Assembly: GCA_963763855.1 (NCBI GenBank)
Contig: CAVXPU010000005.1
Coordinates: 1,364,001-1,428,000 of the forward strand
Direction of reading: 5' to 3'
DNA: 64,000 bases
Source: JAIBCC01 sp963763855
GTDB taxonomy: Bacteria > Acidobacteriota > Blastocatellia > Pyrinomonadales > Pyrinomonadaceae
The notes beneath the pieces are model-generated. The model had not been told where the DNA came from and ran no database searches. It worked only from the letters and a program-made list of their open reading frames with translations. Below, piece by piece: positions 44,093 to 51,958 of this stretch (positions are counted from its first letter, which is position 1; the number at the start of each line of letters is the position of its first letter). The position numbers and the translations under genes are program-made.

Positions 44093-44608
44093 TCAATCTT
44101 CATATTTCCGAAATTCATTCACCAGAAAGATAAAATTCCACGAATTGGCAGATTTTGGCTTCACCCCGCCCGGATACATCAAATAAAGCGTGATCATATC
44201 CCCTGATTTTAATTCCTTTGGAAAATAAGCTGCAACTTGTTTTTGAACAGGAATCCAATATTCTTTGTCGCATTCTTTGAAAAGATATTTGTTTTCATAA
44301 AGTTCCAAAATTTCGGGGTCAATCCCAAGCGAACTTTGCCACAATTTTAGATAATCTTTTTCTTCTTTGGATACGGTTTTCGACGTTCCTATGAACTTGA
44401 CTCTAACCGCCGAATGAAAAAGTTTTGCATGAATGATCATTTGCCCTTTATCGCCCGGCATATCTTTCGAGCCTTTTTCGTCCATTTCAACAAGTTCTGA
44501 TAATGTTCTCGGGTCATATTTTTCGTATGGAAAATCTTGAGCGAGGGTTGAATTGATGGAAAATATTGTGATTGCTAAAACAAAAATCAAAATTAAAATG
44601 TTTTTCAT
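44093..44608 (-). CDS. Exported protein, paralog of 44632-45129
   Basis: From ATG 44608 the protein has signal peptide MKNILILIFVLAITIFSINS with AQ cleavage. The mature part shares FPY-x2-YDPRT-x-x-ELVE, YLFKECDKEYWIPVQK and a final TLYLMY-PGG segment with its upstream neighbour. No family was recognised. The two genes lie 23 bases apart on one strand and appear to be a tandem duplication. Confidence 0.6.
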   Translation of the reverse strand: MKNILILIFVLAITIFSINSTLAQDFPYEKYDPRTLSELVEMDEKGSKDMPGDKGQMIIHAKLFHSAVRVKFIGTSKTVSKEEKDYLKLWQSSLGIDPEILELYENKYLFKECDKEYWIPVQKQVAAYFPKELKSGDMITLYLMYPGGVKPKSANSWNFIFLVNEFRKYED

Positions 44609-44631
44609 TGAAATGTCCTTAATTGAGGTCT

Positions 44632-45129
44632 TTAATAAATCTTGAAAGAATTTGTGAAAAAGATCCAATCCCAGTTGCCTTTATCTTCGATTCCGCCAAC
44701 CATCATTAAATAAAGCGTTATTTTATCACCTGCTTTCATGTCTTCAGGAAAATCCTTAGCAGCAGGTTTTTGAACAGGTATCCAATATTCCTTGCCGCAT
44801 TCCTTAAACAAAAATTCCTTATCAAGAATGCTCAATAACACAGGGTCAACCTCCAGGCTTTCCTGCCAAATCTTAAACAATCCGATTTTTTCTTTTGAAA
44901 GAATCCTCGATTTTCCGGCGTATTCCATTCTAATTGCAGAATAAAAAGGATTCGCACTAATCATTAAATTTTTTGAGCCTTCGACCTTTTTCACACCGGA
45001 ATTCTTTTCAACCAATTCTGCCATCGTGCGAGGATCGTAAAGATGATAGGGAAATCCTTGTGCAAGAGTTTGTTTTGAAAAAGATAAAAAAACTGCAAAG
45101 AGAATAACTGTAAATAAAATTCGTTTCAT
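44632..45129 (-). CDS. Exported protein, paralog of 44093-44608
   Basis: The 165-residue protein has signal peptide MKRILFTVILFAVFLSFSKQ with TLAQ cleavage. It shares the YDPRTMAELVE, LFKECGKEYWIPVQKP and ITLYLMMVGG motifs with the neighbour. The function is unknown; the signal peptide indicates export. Confidence 0.6.
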   Translation of the reverse strand: MKRILFTVILFAVFLSFSKQTLAQGFPYHLYDPRTMAELVEKNSGVKKVEGSKNLMISANPFYSAIRMEYAGKSRILSKEKIGLFKIWQESLEVDPVLLSILDKEFLFKECGKEYWIPVQKPAAKDFPEDMKAGDKITLYLMMVGGIEDKGNWDWIFFTNSFKIY

Positions 45130-45819
45130 TGGTTTACTCCATATGATGGGGACGAAAAATAATCAAAACTTTACACGAAAAGGATTTTCAAGGCAATAAA
45201 TTTTAGGAAACGGAAAGGTTTAAGGATTCTCAGCCGTCCGCCACGGTGAAGAATCGAATGGATCAAGAGCTGTTCAAATGCTTGATTATCAAACTTTTTC
45301 AATGACCAAATTTGAACAACCGGACAACGGAATGAATCTGTAAGTAATTTTCAACATTCATACTTACACAACGCCTCTCTACATTACCAATAACAATTCA
45401 AACACGGCTTTGGTGCAAACCTCCGATTATGATAACGCTGAGGTTTTTAGTATTGCCGGATTACCGCCGGTTCCGCGTTAAATCTTGGGGGAAGCGTATT
45501 GAACGAGGATAGTTCATCCTTCGATCCCGAGCGTATTACCGAAATCTGATTGCTAATCTGCGAGTCTGCGAGTCAATTACAATGAATGAAACTATAACTC
45601 AAAGAGTTTCATGTGCTTAACCGCTTCTTGTTAATTTGCGAAAATCTAAACACGAAAAAAATCTTGACAAATCAAAAAATGGGTATAAGATTGAGCCATT
45701 AAACAATTCCCCTTGATTTTTGCGATTCCCCTCGAAAGTATACGAAACTGCCACCGTTAACTGACAAAGTATCGCAAAATTCAAAGCATTTTTCCCAAGT
45801 GGCACTTTAACTCAAAGCA
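45130..45819. other. Gene-poor region with a possible gene remnant
   Basis: No intact gene of normal length is seen. On the + strand a stretch at about 45365-45481 reads TTPLYITNNNSNTALVQTSD and on to GLPPVPR before a stop; upstream, stops break the frame. It looks like the C-terminal end of a decayed secreted protein gene. The rest is AT-rich and without clear palindromes. Confidence 0.35.
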
Positions 45820-46326
45820 ATGCAATCAAAACTATCCCAACGTGTCGAATTATTCGCTAATATCGCAATTATTCTTGTTGCCATTTTATTGGGTTATTTC
45901 CTAATCCAAAAATTCTTTTTTCAGCAAAATCCAAAACCCCAGCCGCCAACCGAAATTGCCAAAGGAACAAAAATGTCTTTGCCTGATGTCGATTGGCAGC
46001 TAAACCAAAAGACTCTGCTGATTGTTTTGCAAAAGAGTTGCAAATTTTGCACAGAGAGTATGCCTTTCTATAAAATCTTAATTGAAAAAGCTAAGGAGAA
46101 AGGCATTAAATTAATCGCCGTTTTGCCGGGCTCACGCGAGGAAAGCCTTCAATATTTGAGAGGAAACGGTGTGGAAATTCAAGAAATTAGACAGGCTGAA
46201 CTCAATTCAGTTAATGTGAGGGGAACCCCAACATTGATTCTAGTAAATGAAAAGGGTGAAGTTTCAAATTCTTGGGTGGGAAGATTGCCAAATGAGAAGG
46301 CAACAGAAGTCATGGCGAATTTATGA
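45820..46326 (+). CDS. Membrane-anchored thioredoxin-like (TlpA-type) protein
   Basis: The 168-residue protein has an N-terminal membrane helix (FANIAIILVAILLGYFLIQ) and a thioredoxin-like domain whose active site reads SCKFCTE (CxxC), followed by the cis-Pro loop segment VRGTPTLILV. The domain should lie outside the cytoplasm and act in disulfide exchange. The next gene encodes a Cys-rich exported protein, a likely substrate. A truncated second copy of this gene lies at 46739-46969. Confidence 0.75.
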   Translation: MQSKLSQRVELFANIAIILVAILLGYFLIQKFFFQQNPKPQPPTEIAKGTKMSLPDVDWQLNQKTLLIVLQKSCKFCTESMPFYKILIEKAKEKGIKLIAVLPGSREESLQYLRGNGVEIQEIRQAELNSVNVRGTPTLILVNEKGEVSNSWVGRLPNEKATEVMANL

Positions 46327-46372
46327 GCAACTAATAAATAGCCGTAATTTTAGGAAGTATAAGGAGTTAACA

Positions 46373-46687
46373 ATGAAAAAGAATATGAAGTTAGTCAGAA
46401 GAATTGCACTTTTAGCCATTTTAATGGGGTGTTTAGGATTCTTGGTTTTTTCAGACTACAACCGAGAAGTATTAGCGGCACCATGTTGTTCAAGTTGTGA
46501 TCCCGATTATGATGATTGTATCTACAGCGGTAATCCAGCAAGCTACTGTCGAAACGTAAGAAACAGTTGTTACCGTAATTGTGTTGAATGCGGCGGAGGC
46601 GGCAATTGCGGGGCTTCCTGCACCTACGACTATGAATGTGGTGGCGGATATGGTTGTGAATTTTGTATCCAAGGCTCATGTCAATAG
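46373..46687 (+). CDS. Cys-rich exported protein
   Basis: From ATG 46373, with AAGGAG at 46361-46366, the protein has 104 residues: signal peptide (IALLAILMGCLGFLVF, region ending VLAAP) and a mature part with 14 cysteines (APCCSSCDPDYDDC, CRNVRNSCYRNCVECGGGG, and CEFCIQGSCQ). The density suggests disulfide stabilisation. No family was recognised. It is paired with the thioredoxin-like gene upstream. Confidence 0.65.
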   Translation: MKKNMKLVRRIALLAILMGCLGFLVFSDYNREVLAAPCCSSCDPDYDDCIYSGNPASYCRNVRNSCYRNCVECGGGGNCGASCTYDYECGGGYGCEFCIQGSCQ

Positions 46688-46738
46688 TACAATTTTAAAG
46701 AACGCCTTTCTCTAATACTTTTGTCGAGAAAGTAGAAG

Positions 46739-46969
46739 TTGAAGGGCGTTAAGTTAGTCGCCGTTTTTCCGAACTCACGCGAGGAAGGCTCCCAATATTT
46801 GAGAGAAAACGGTGTGGAGATCCAAGAAATCAAGCAAGCTCAACTGAATTCAATCAATGTGCGAGCAAGTCCAACATTGATTCTTGTTAGCGAAAAAGGC
46901 GAAGTGTTGAATTCTTGGATAGGTAAAGTTCCTTCAATGAAGGAAGTGGAGGTTATGGAAAGTCTGTAA
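46739..46969 (+). pseudogene. 5'-truncated duplicate of the thioredoxin-like gene
   Basis: The 76-residue frame reproduces the C-terminal half of the 45820-46326 protein: GVKLVAVFPNSREEGSQYL, NGVEIQEIKQAQLNSINVRA and SPTLILVSEKGE. The membrane helix and CxxC are missing, as is a good start and ribosome site. Similarity at DNA level begins about 46744. It is the remnant of a duplication that included the following Cys-rich gene. Confidence 0.75.
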
Positions 46970-46988
46970 CTTCATTAAGGGGAAAAAT

Positions 46989-47375
46989 ATGAGAAATATT
47001 ATATTCAGATTTTTGGTTTTAACGGTTTTGATTTCAGGAACGTTGTTTGTTTCAAATAATAAAGTTGCTGCAGATAGCTGTGACACTCAATTGGCACAGT
47101 CAACTTCCGCATGCCAAGGAATCGCGGGGATTTTAAGTCAACAAGCACTTAGTGCTTGCATTCAGCGAGCTTGGGATGATTGGGCTTTTTGCCGTTTCGG
47201 ACTTGGAGCTGGTGGTGGTGGCGGAGGAGGTCTAGAACCAATACAAAATGATTTGTGCGAAGTCCTTCGGAATGAAATCTACGTTTGCGGACTAAACTTT
47301 TGTCCGGATGGAGTATGCACAGCCGAATATTCGGCGTGTGTAGATATTGCCACTGCCATTTACCCGTGTCTTTAA
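46989..47375 (+). CDS. Second Cys-rich exported protein
   Basis: The 128-residue protein has a signal peptide (FRFLVLTVLISGTLFVSNNK, cut near VAA) and a mature part with ten cysteines (DSCDTQLAQSTSAC, NFCPDGVCTAEYSACVD) and a Gly7-8 run (GAGGGGGGG). It does not resemble the first Cys-rich protein closely in sequence but occupies the equivalent place after the truncated thioredoxin-like copy. A terminator follows. Confidence 0.6.
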   Translation: MRNIIFRFLVLTVLISGTLFVSNNKVAADSCDTQLAQSTSACQGIAGILSQQALSACIQRAWDDWAFCRFGLGAGGGGGGGLEPIQNDLCEVLRNEIYVCGLNFCPDGVCTAEYSACVDIATAIYPCL

Positions 47376-47399
47376 TAACCATCAAATAACGAAAACAAA

Positions 47400-47434
47400 A
47401 ACTAAGAATTCGCTTTGTGAATTCTTAGTTTTTT
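47400..47434 (+). terminator. Rho-independent terminator
   Basis: A 12-bp perfect stem AACTAAGAATTC (47400-47411) / GAATTCTTAGTT (47419-47430) with a 7-base loop is followed by TTTT. It ends the Cys-rich cassette just before the fadN promoter. Confidence 0.88.
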
Positions 47435-47442
47435 GTATTTGC

Positions 47443-47468
47443 TGAATGAATCGCCATTCATTTATAAT
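47443..47468 (+). promoter_or_regulatory. fadN promoter with FadR-like operator
   Basis: The dyad TGAATGAATCGCCATTCA (47443-47460) differs from a perfect TGAATGA-N4-TCATTCA palindrome at one base. A perfect -10 box TATAAT follows at 47463-47468 and a -35-like TTGCTG lies at 47439-47444, 18 bases upstream, so the dyad sits between them. The half-site resembles that of Bacillus FadR (TetR family), which represses beta-oxidation genes. Confidence 0.6.
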
Positions 47469-47507
47469 CATCCCAACAAGAATTTCATAAAAAAGGAAAT
47501 AATCATT

Positions 47508-49880
47508 ATGTTAAATATCAAAAAAGCCGCAGTTTTGGGTGCGGGGACAATGGGTGCGGCGATTGCGGCTCATCTTTCGAATGCGGGAATCCCGACTTTA
47601 TTGCTTGACATTGCACCGCGTGAGGCGGATGCAAAGGACAAAAATAGCGTTGTGAAATCGCTTTGGGAAGCTGCCAAGAAATTGAAGCCGGCACCGTTTA
47701 TGTTGGTGGAAAATGCGAATTTGATCTCTTTGGGGAATTTTGAAGAAGATATGCCAAAGCTTAAAGATTGCGATTTTGTGATTGAAGCTGTCGTTGAGCG
47801 TTTGGATATTAAACATAGTATTTTTGCTGAGGTTGAAAAGCACCGCAAGCCCGGTTCGGTCATCGCTTCAAACACGTCGGGAATTCCGATTTCGTCAATC
47901 GCAGAGCCGTTTTCTGATGATTTCAAAAAGCATTTTGTCGGCGTGCATTTCTTTAATCCGCCAAGATATATGAAATTGGTTGAGGTAATTCCAACTGCGG
48001 AAACTGACGGCGAAGTGGCTTGCAGTTTGTCGGGTTTTCTCGATGTTCGCTTAGGCAAAGGCGTTGTTCCCGCGAAAGATCGTCCGAATTTTATTGCGAA
48101 TCGGGTAGGAGTTTATTCGATAATGGCGGTGATGGACGAGATGATTAAGCTTGGGTTTACGCCAACGGAAGTTGACCAAATGACTGGAAAAGCGATTGGT
48201 CACGCATCGTCTGCGACGTTTAGAACTTCCGATTTGGTTGGCTTGGATGTTACCGCTCACGTCGTTTCAAATCTCTATCCCGCTATTCCTGAAGATGAAG
48301 ATCGCGACACTTTCAAAGCACCGCAAGTGATGCAAACGCTTTTAGATAAGAAGATTTTGGGCGACAAAACCAACGGTGGATTCTTCAAAAAATCGAAAGA
48401 TGAAACCGGCAAACGAGTCATTTTAGAACTCGATCTCGCAACATTTGAATACAAACCGCAAGTCAAAACCAAATTTGCTTCGATTGATGCGGGCAAAGCG
48501 ATTGAAGATATTCCGACTCGCGTCAAACAGCTCGTTTGGGGCAAGGATAACGTTGGGCAGTTTTTGTGGAAAACTACCGCGAGAATTTCGGCTTACGCGG
48601 CGAATCGGATTCCCGAAATTGCCGATACAATCGTTGAAATTGATAATGCAATCAAATGGGGTTTCGGTTGGGAAATAGGCGTTTTTGAAACTTGGGACGC
48701 AATCGGCGTGGCGGAATCGGTCGAACGGATGAAGGCTGAAGGGATGAAAGTTCCGGCGAATGTGCAAGCGATGCTCGATTCGGGTGCGACATCTTTCTAC
48801 AAATACGAAAATGGCACGAAGTCGTTTTACGATTTCACGACGAACGCATACAAGCAAATCGCTGATAAACAAGGAGTTATCGTTCTCAAATCGGTGAAAG
48901 ACCGCATTGGCGTTATCAAATCGAACAAAGGTGCTTCGTTAATCGACATCGGCGATGGCGTTGCGTGTCTCGAATTTCACTCGAAAATGAATTCGATTGG
49001 TTCGGACACGATGGCGATGATGAAGTATGCAATTGAGGAGGTTGAAAAAAATCACGTCGGGCTTGTGATTGGAAATCAAGGCGGAAATTTCTCGGCTGGG
49101 GCGAATATTATGATGATTTTGCTCGCCGCACAAGAGGAAGAATGGGACGACATCAACATGATGATTCACGCTTTCCAGCAAGCGAACATGCGTTTGCGAT
49201 ATTCATCAAAGCCTGTGGTTGCAGCACCTTACGGACTTTCGCTCGGCGGCGGCTGCGAAATTCCGCTCCATTGCGACAAGGTTCGTGCGGCGGCTGAAAC
49301 CTATATGGGGTTGGTTGAAGTCGGCGTGGGATTATTGCCGGGCGGCGGCGGAACCAAAGAAATGACGCTGCGGGCGATGGATTTAGCTAAGAAAACGCCT
49401 GATGCTGATTTGCTCGTTTTCCTGAAAAAGACATTTGAAATGTTAGGAATGGGCAAAGTTGCCACGTCTGCCCAAGAAGCTCAAAATTGGGGATTCTTGC
49501 GAGATTCTGACGCAATTTCAATGAATGGTGACCGCTTGATTGCTGATGCGAAACAAGAAGTTCTGAATCTTTCAGCCGCAGGTTACACCCAACCCGTCCA
49601 ACGCACAGACATTATCGCAATGGGCGAAGCGGGAATGGCGGCATTTAAAATTGCTCTGACAATGATGAAACGCGGCGGTTACATTTCCGACCACGATGAA
49701 TTAATTGGCAGAAAAATCGCTAAAATATTGTGTGGCGGCGAATTAAATCACCGAACTTTAGTTTCCGAACAATACTTGCTCGATTTAGAACGCGAAGGAT
49801 TTTTGAGTTTGTGCGGCGAACGCAAAACGCAGGAAAGAATCGCGGGAATGCTGAAAACCGGTAAGCCTTTGAGAAATTAG
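47508..49880 (+). CDS. fadN: 3-hydroxyacyl-CoA dehydrogenase / enoyl-CoA hydratase (FadN-type)
   Basis: The 790-residue enzyme catalyses the hydration and oxidation steps of fatty acid beta-oxidation. The N-terminal half is an NAD-binding hydroxyacyl-CoA dehydrogenase (VLGAGTMGAAIAAHLSNAG; VGVHFFNPPRYMKLVEVIP); the C-terminal half has a crotonase fold (VIGNQGGNFSAGANIMMILL, SLGGGCEIPLHCD). This order and length match FadN of Bacillus rather than E. coli FadB. ATG 47508, with GGAAA upstream, is chosen. A thiolase partner is at 60271-61452 with a similar operator. Confidence 0.9.
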   Translation: MLNIKKAAVLGAGTMGAAIAAHLSNAGIPTLLLDIAPREADAKDKNSVVKSLWEAAKKLKPAPFMLVENANLISLGNFEEDMPKLKDCDFVIEAVVERLDIKHSIFAEVEKHRKPGSVIASNTSGIPISSIAEPFSDDFKKHFVGVHFFNPPRYMKLVEVIPTAETDGEVACSLSGFLDVRLGKGVVPAKDRPNFIANRVGVYSIMAVMDEMIKLGFTPTEVDQMTGKAIGHASSATFRTSDLVGLDVTAHVVSNLYPAIPEDEDRDTFKAPQVMQTLLDKKILGDKTNGGFFKKSKDETGKRVILELDLATFEYKPQVKTKFASIDAGKAIEDIPTRVKQLVWGKDNVGQFLWKTTARISAYAANRIPEIADTIVEIDNAIKWGFGWEIGVFETWDAIGVAESVERMKAEGMKVPANVQAMLDSGATSFYKYENGTKSFYDFTTNAYKQIADKQGVIVLKSVKDRIGVIKSNKGASLIDIGDGVACLEFHSKMNSIGSDTMAMMKYAIEEVEKNHVGLVIGNQGGNFSAGANIMMILLAAQEEEWDDINMMIHAFQQANMRLRYSSKPVVAAPYGLSLGGGCEIPLHCDKVRAAAETYMGLVEVGVGLLPGGGGTKEMTLRAMDLAKKTPDADLLVFLKKTFEMLGMGKVATSAQEAQNWGFLRDSDAISMNGDRLIADAKQEVLNLSAAGYTQPVQRTDIIAMGEAGMAAFKIALTMMKRGGYISDHDELIGRKIAKILCGGELNHRTLVSEQYLLDLEREGFLSLCGERKTQERIAGMLKTGKPLRN

Positions 49881-49887
49881 GCGGGGA

Positions 49888-50005
49888 TTTAACCGCAAAG
49901 GTCGCAAAGTGAAGACGCAAAGGCACGCAAAGATTTTTTTGTAAAAATTCATGGTGGCAACTTTTTTCATGGCTTTGGTTTTACTTTGCGTCCTTTGCGG
50001 TTAAA
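49888..50005. repeat. Palindromic repeat family C, copy 1
   Basis: Terminal inverted repeats of type TTTAACCGCAAAGG-x-CGCAAAGT (49888-49910 and the complement ending at 50004) bound a 117-bp unit. It has an internal part GAAGACGCAAAGG and CGCAAAGATTTTTT that is shared with copy 2. It lies between fadN and the GxxExxY gene. Confidence 0.75.
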
Positions 50006-50020
50006 CGCCTAGAAAAAACA

Positions 50021-50395
50021 ATGACAGAAAACTCACTCTCAAATTTGGTTATCAACCGAGCATTGAAAGTTCACACAGCGTTAGGTGCAGGACTTTTGGA
50101 AAACGCTTATCAAGAATGTCTGTTTTACGAGCTGAAAGAAGCGGGTTTGTTTGTTGAGAAAGAGAAGGCATTACCTTTGATTTACGAAGATGTAAAATTG
50201 GAATGCGGCTATCGCGTTGATTTATTGGTCGAGAATAAATTGATAATCGAAGTAAAAGCGGTTGAGGCAATTAACGACATTCATCTTGCACAAGTGTTGA
50301 CATATTTGAAGTTATCGGGCTGTAAGCTTGGATTATTGATTAATTTCAACGTTCTGAGATTGAATGAAAAAGGTATGAAACGGGTTGTGAACTGA
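50021..50395 (+). CDS. GxxExxY protein (PD-(D/E)XK nuclease-like)
   Basis: The 124-residue protein has the family motif G24-LL-E27-NA-Y30 and the nuclease signature YRVDLLV (Asp67) then IIEVKAV (Glu77, Lys79), the PD-(D/E)XK catalytic set. The role of the family is not established. It is flanked on both sides by the same palindromic repeat in the same orientation (49888-50005 and 50407-50539). Confidence 0.85.
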   Translation: MTENSLSNLVINRALKVHTALGAGLLENAYQECLFYELKEAGLFVEKEKALPLIYEDVKLECGYRVDLLVENKLIIEVKAVEAINDIHLAQVLTYLKLSGCKLGLLINFNVLRLNEKGMKRVVN

Positions 50396-50406
50396 CTGTA
50401 AGAATT

Positions 50407-50539
50407 TTTAACCGCAAAGGACTCAAAGAGAAGATGCGAAGGTTCGCAAAGATTTTTTGGTAAAAGTTGAATTTTTCGAGTTTTGATTTGGTTTTCCTTT
50501 GCGTTCTTTGCGAAAACCTTTGCGACCTTTGCGGTTAAA
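50407..50539. repeat. Palindromic repeat family C, copy 2
   Basis: A 133-bp unit begins TTTTAACCGCAAAGGACTC and ends CGACCTTTGCGGTTAAA, an inverted repeat pair. It shares the internal GAAGATGCGAAGG and TCGCAAAGATTTTTTGG with copy 1. It lies just upstream of the DinB start at 50549. Confidence 0.75.
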
Positions 50540-50548
50540 TCAAGCTTT

Positions 50549-51094
50549 ATGGACGAATATATCGCCGAACTACAAAAAATCTCCGCCGAAGCGAATCGAA
50601 CCTTCGGCATACTTTCCGCTGAGCAAATTAACTGGAAACCTGACGCAAAAACTTGGAGCATCGGGCAATGTTTCGAGCATTTGATAATCACAAACAGTCT
50701 ATATTTTCCTGCGATTCAAAAAGTAATTGACGGTAACCATCACAACAATTTTTTCTCAAAAATCCCGTTTTCAACCAATTTAATCGCCGTGTTGATGAAA
50801 AACAGTTTGAAACCTGAGCAGCCTAGAAAGATGAAAACTTTTAAGATTTTTGAACCTACAACGAGTAATATTTCAAACACGATTTTTGAAGATTTTGCTG
50901 AAAATAATCAAGAGTTAATTCGCATGATTGAAGCTGCAAAAGATTTGGATATTCATAAAATTAAAATTGCCGAACCGCTAAATGTTGCGTTAAATCTTCG
51001 CCTTGATGATGCCTTCGAGATTTTAATGCTGCACGAAAAACGACATTTTTTGCAAGCCGAAAGGATTTTAAGAACGAAAGGATTTCCAAAATGA
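50549..51094 (+). CDS. DinB-family protein
   Basis: The product of 181 residues starts at ATG 50549 (MDEYIAELQKISAEANRTFG); an upstream extension would be repeat sequence. The pattern WSIGQCFEHLIITNSLYFP and the C-terminal MLHEKRHFLQAERIL contain the histidines that bind metal in the four-helix DinB/YfiT fold. These enzymes often act in thiol-dependent detoxification. The next gene overlaps by 4 bases. Confidence 0.75.
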   Translation: MDEYIAELQKISAEANRTFGILSAEQINWKPDAKTWSIGQCFEHLIITNSLYFPAIQKVIDGNHHNNFFSKIPFSTNLIAVLMKNSLKPEQPRKMKTFKIFEPTTSNISNTIFEDFAENNQELIRMIEAAKDLDIHKIKIAEPLNVALNLRLDDAFEILMLHEKRHFLQAERILRTKGFPK

Positions 51095-51465
51095 AAAATC
51101 TAATAATTATTGGCGGCGTAATCTGGATTATTTGTTTCATCTTTCATATTTTATTTTGGAAACTGTTTGATTGGAAGAAAGATTTGGAATTGGTAAAACC
51201 AGTAAATAAAGGAATTATCCAAGTTTTGAACTTATGTCTGATGCTTGTTTTTCTGATCTTCGCTTATATTTCGATTTTCCAATCCGAAGAGCTTTTAGCA
51301 ACAGGTTTGGGAAAATCCTTAATCGCAGGGATGGCTCTTTTTGGTGTTTTTCGCGTTATTGAACAATTCATTTTCTTTGATTTAAGCCAATTTCGTTCAA
51401 AATTAGTCTCGATCGGAGCCTTGCTAATCGCAATTATTTACTCAATTCCTTTATTTTTCCGATGA
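51091..51465 (+). CDS. Small membrane protein with four predicted spans
   Basis: The 124-residue protein has hydrophobic segments at about 3-24, 45-63, 74-92 and 104-122 (ILFWKLFDWKKDLELVKPVN is the first loop). No family name is assigned with confidence. It overlaps DinB (ATGA) and the DUF4442 gene (ATGA), so the three are coupled. Confidence 0.7.
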   Translation: MKNLIIIGGVIWIICFIFHILFWKLFDWKKDLELVKPVNKGIIQVLNLCLMLVFLIFAYISIFQSEELLATGLGKSLIAGMALFGVFRVIEQFIFFDLSQFRSKLVSIGALLIAIIYSIPLFFR

Positions 51466-51938
51466 AAGAAAGTTTCTCCAAAAAAATCGAACGTTTCAAA
51501 TTCAATCTCCTTCCCGCGTATCGTCGCGGCGGTGGACGAATCACCTATATTTCCGATGATTATCACGCAATTGACGTAAAGTTGCCGCTCAATTGGTCAA
51601 CCAAAAATTACGTTGGCACAATCTTCGGCGGAAGTATGTTTGCCGCGACTGACCCGATTTATATGGTGATGCTCATCAAAATTTTGGGCAAGGATTATCT
51701 GGTTTGGGATAAATCGGCGAACATTCGTTTTAAACGTCCGGGCAAGGAAATGTTGTTCGCCAAATTCCTCATCACGCCCGAAGAAATTGCCGATATCAAA
51801 TCCCAACTTGAAGTTTCAAAATCGATTGATAAAATCTATACAATCGAACTTAAAAACGAAGCTGGGAAAACTCACGCGATAATCGAGAAGACTTTGTATA
51901 TTTTGCAAAGAATAAATTTAGCAGATTTTAGCAAATAA
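51462..51938 (+). CDS. DUF4442 (hotdog-fold) protein
   Basis: The 158-residue protein resembles the DUF4442 thioesterase-like family: FNLLPAYRRGGGRITYI, the segment NYVGTIFGGSMFAATDPIYM and IRFKRPGKEML. Hotdog-fold proteins often act on acyl-CoA, which fits a location between fatty acid oxidation genes, but activity is not shown. Confidence 0.7.
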   Translation: MKESFSKKIERFKFNLLPAYRRGGGRITYISDDYHAIDVKLPLNWSTKNYVGTIFGGSMFAATDPIYMVMLIKILGKDYLVWDKSANIRFKRPGKEMLFAKFLITPEEIADIKSQLEVSKSIDKIYTIELKNEAGKTHAIIEKTLYILQRINLADFSK

Positions 51939-51958
51939 AAATAAAAGGATCGGAATAA

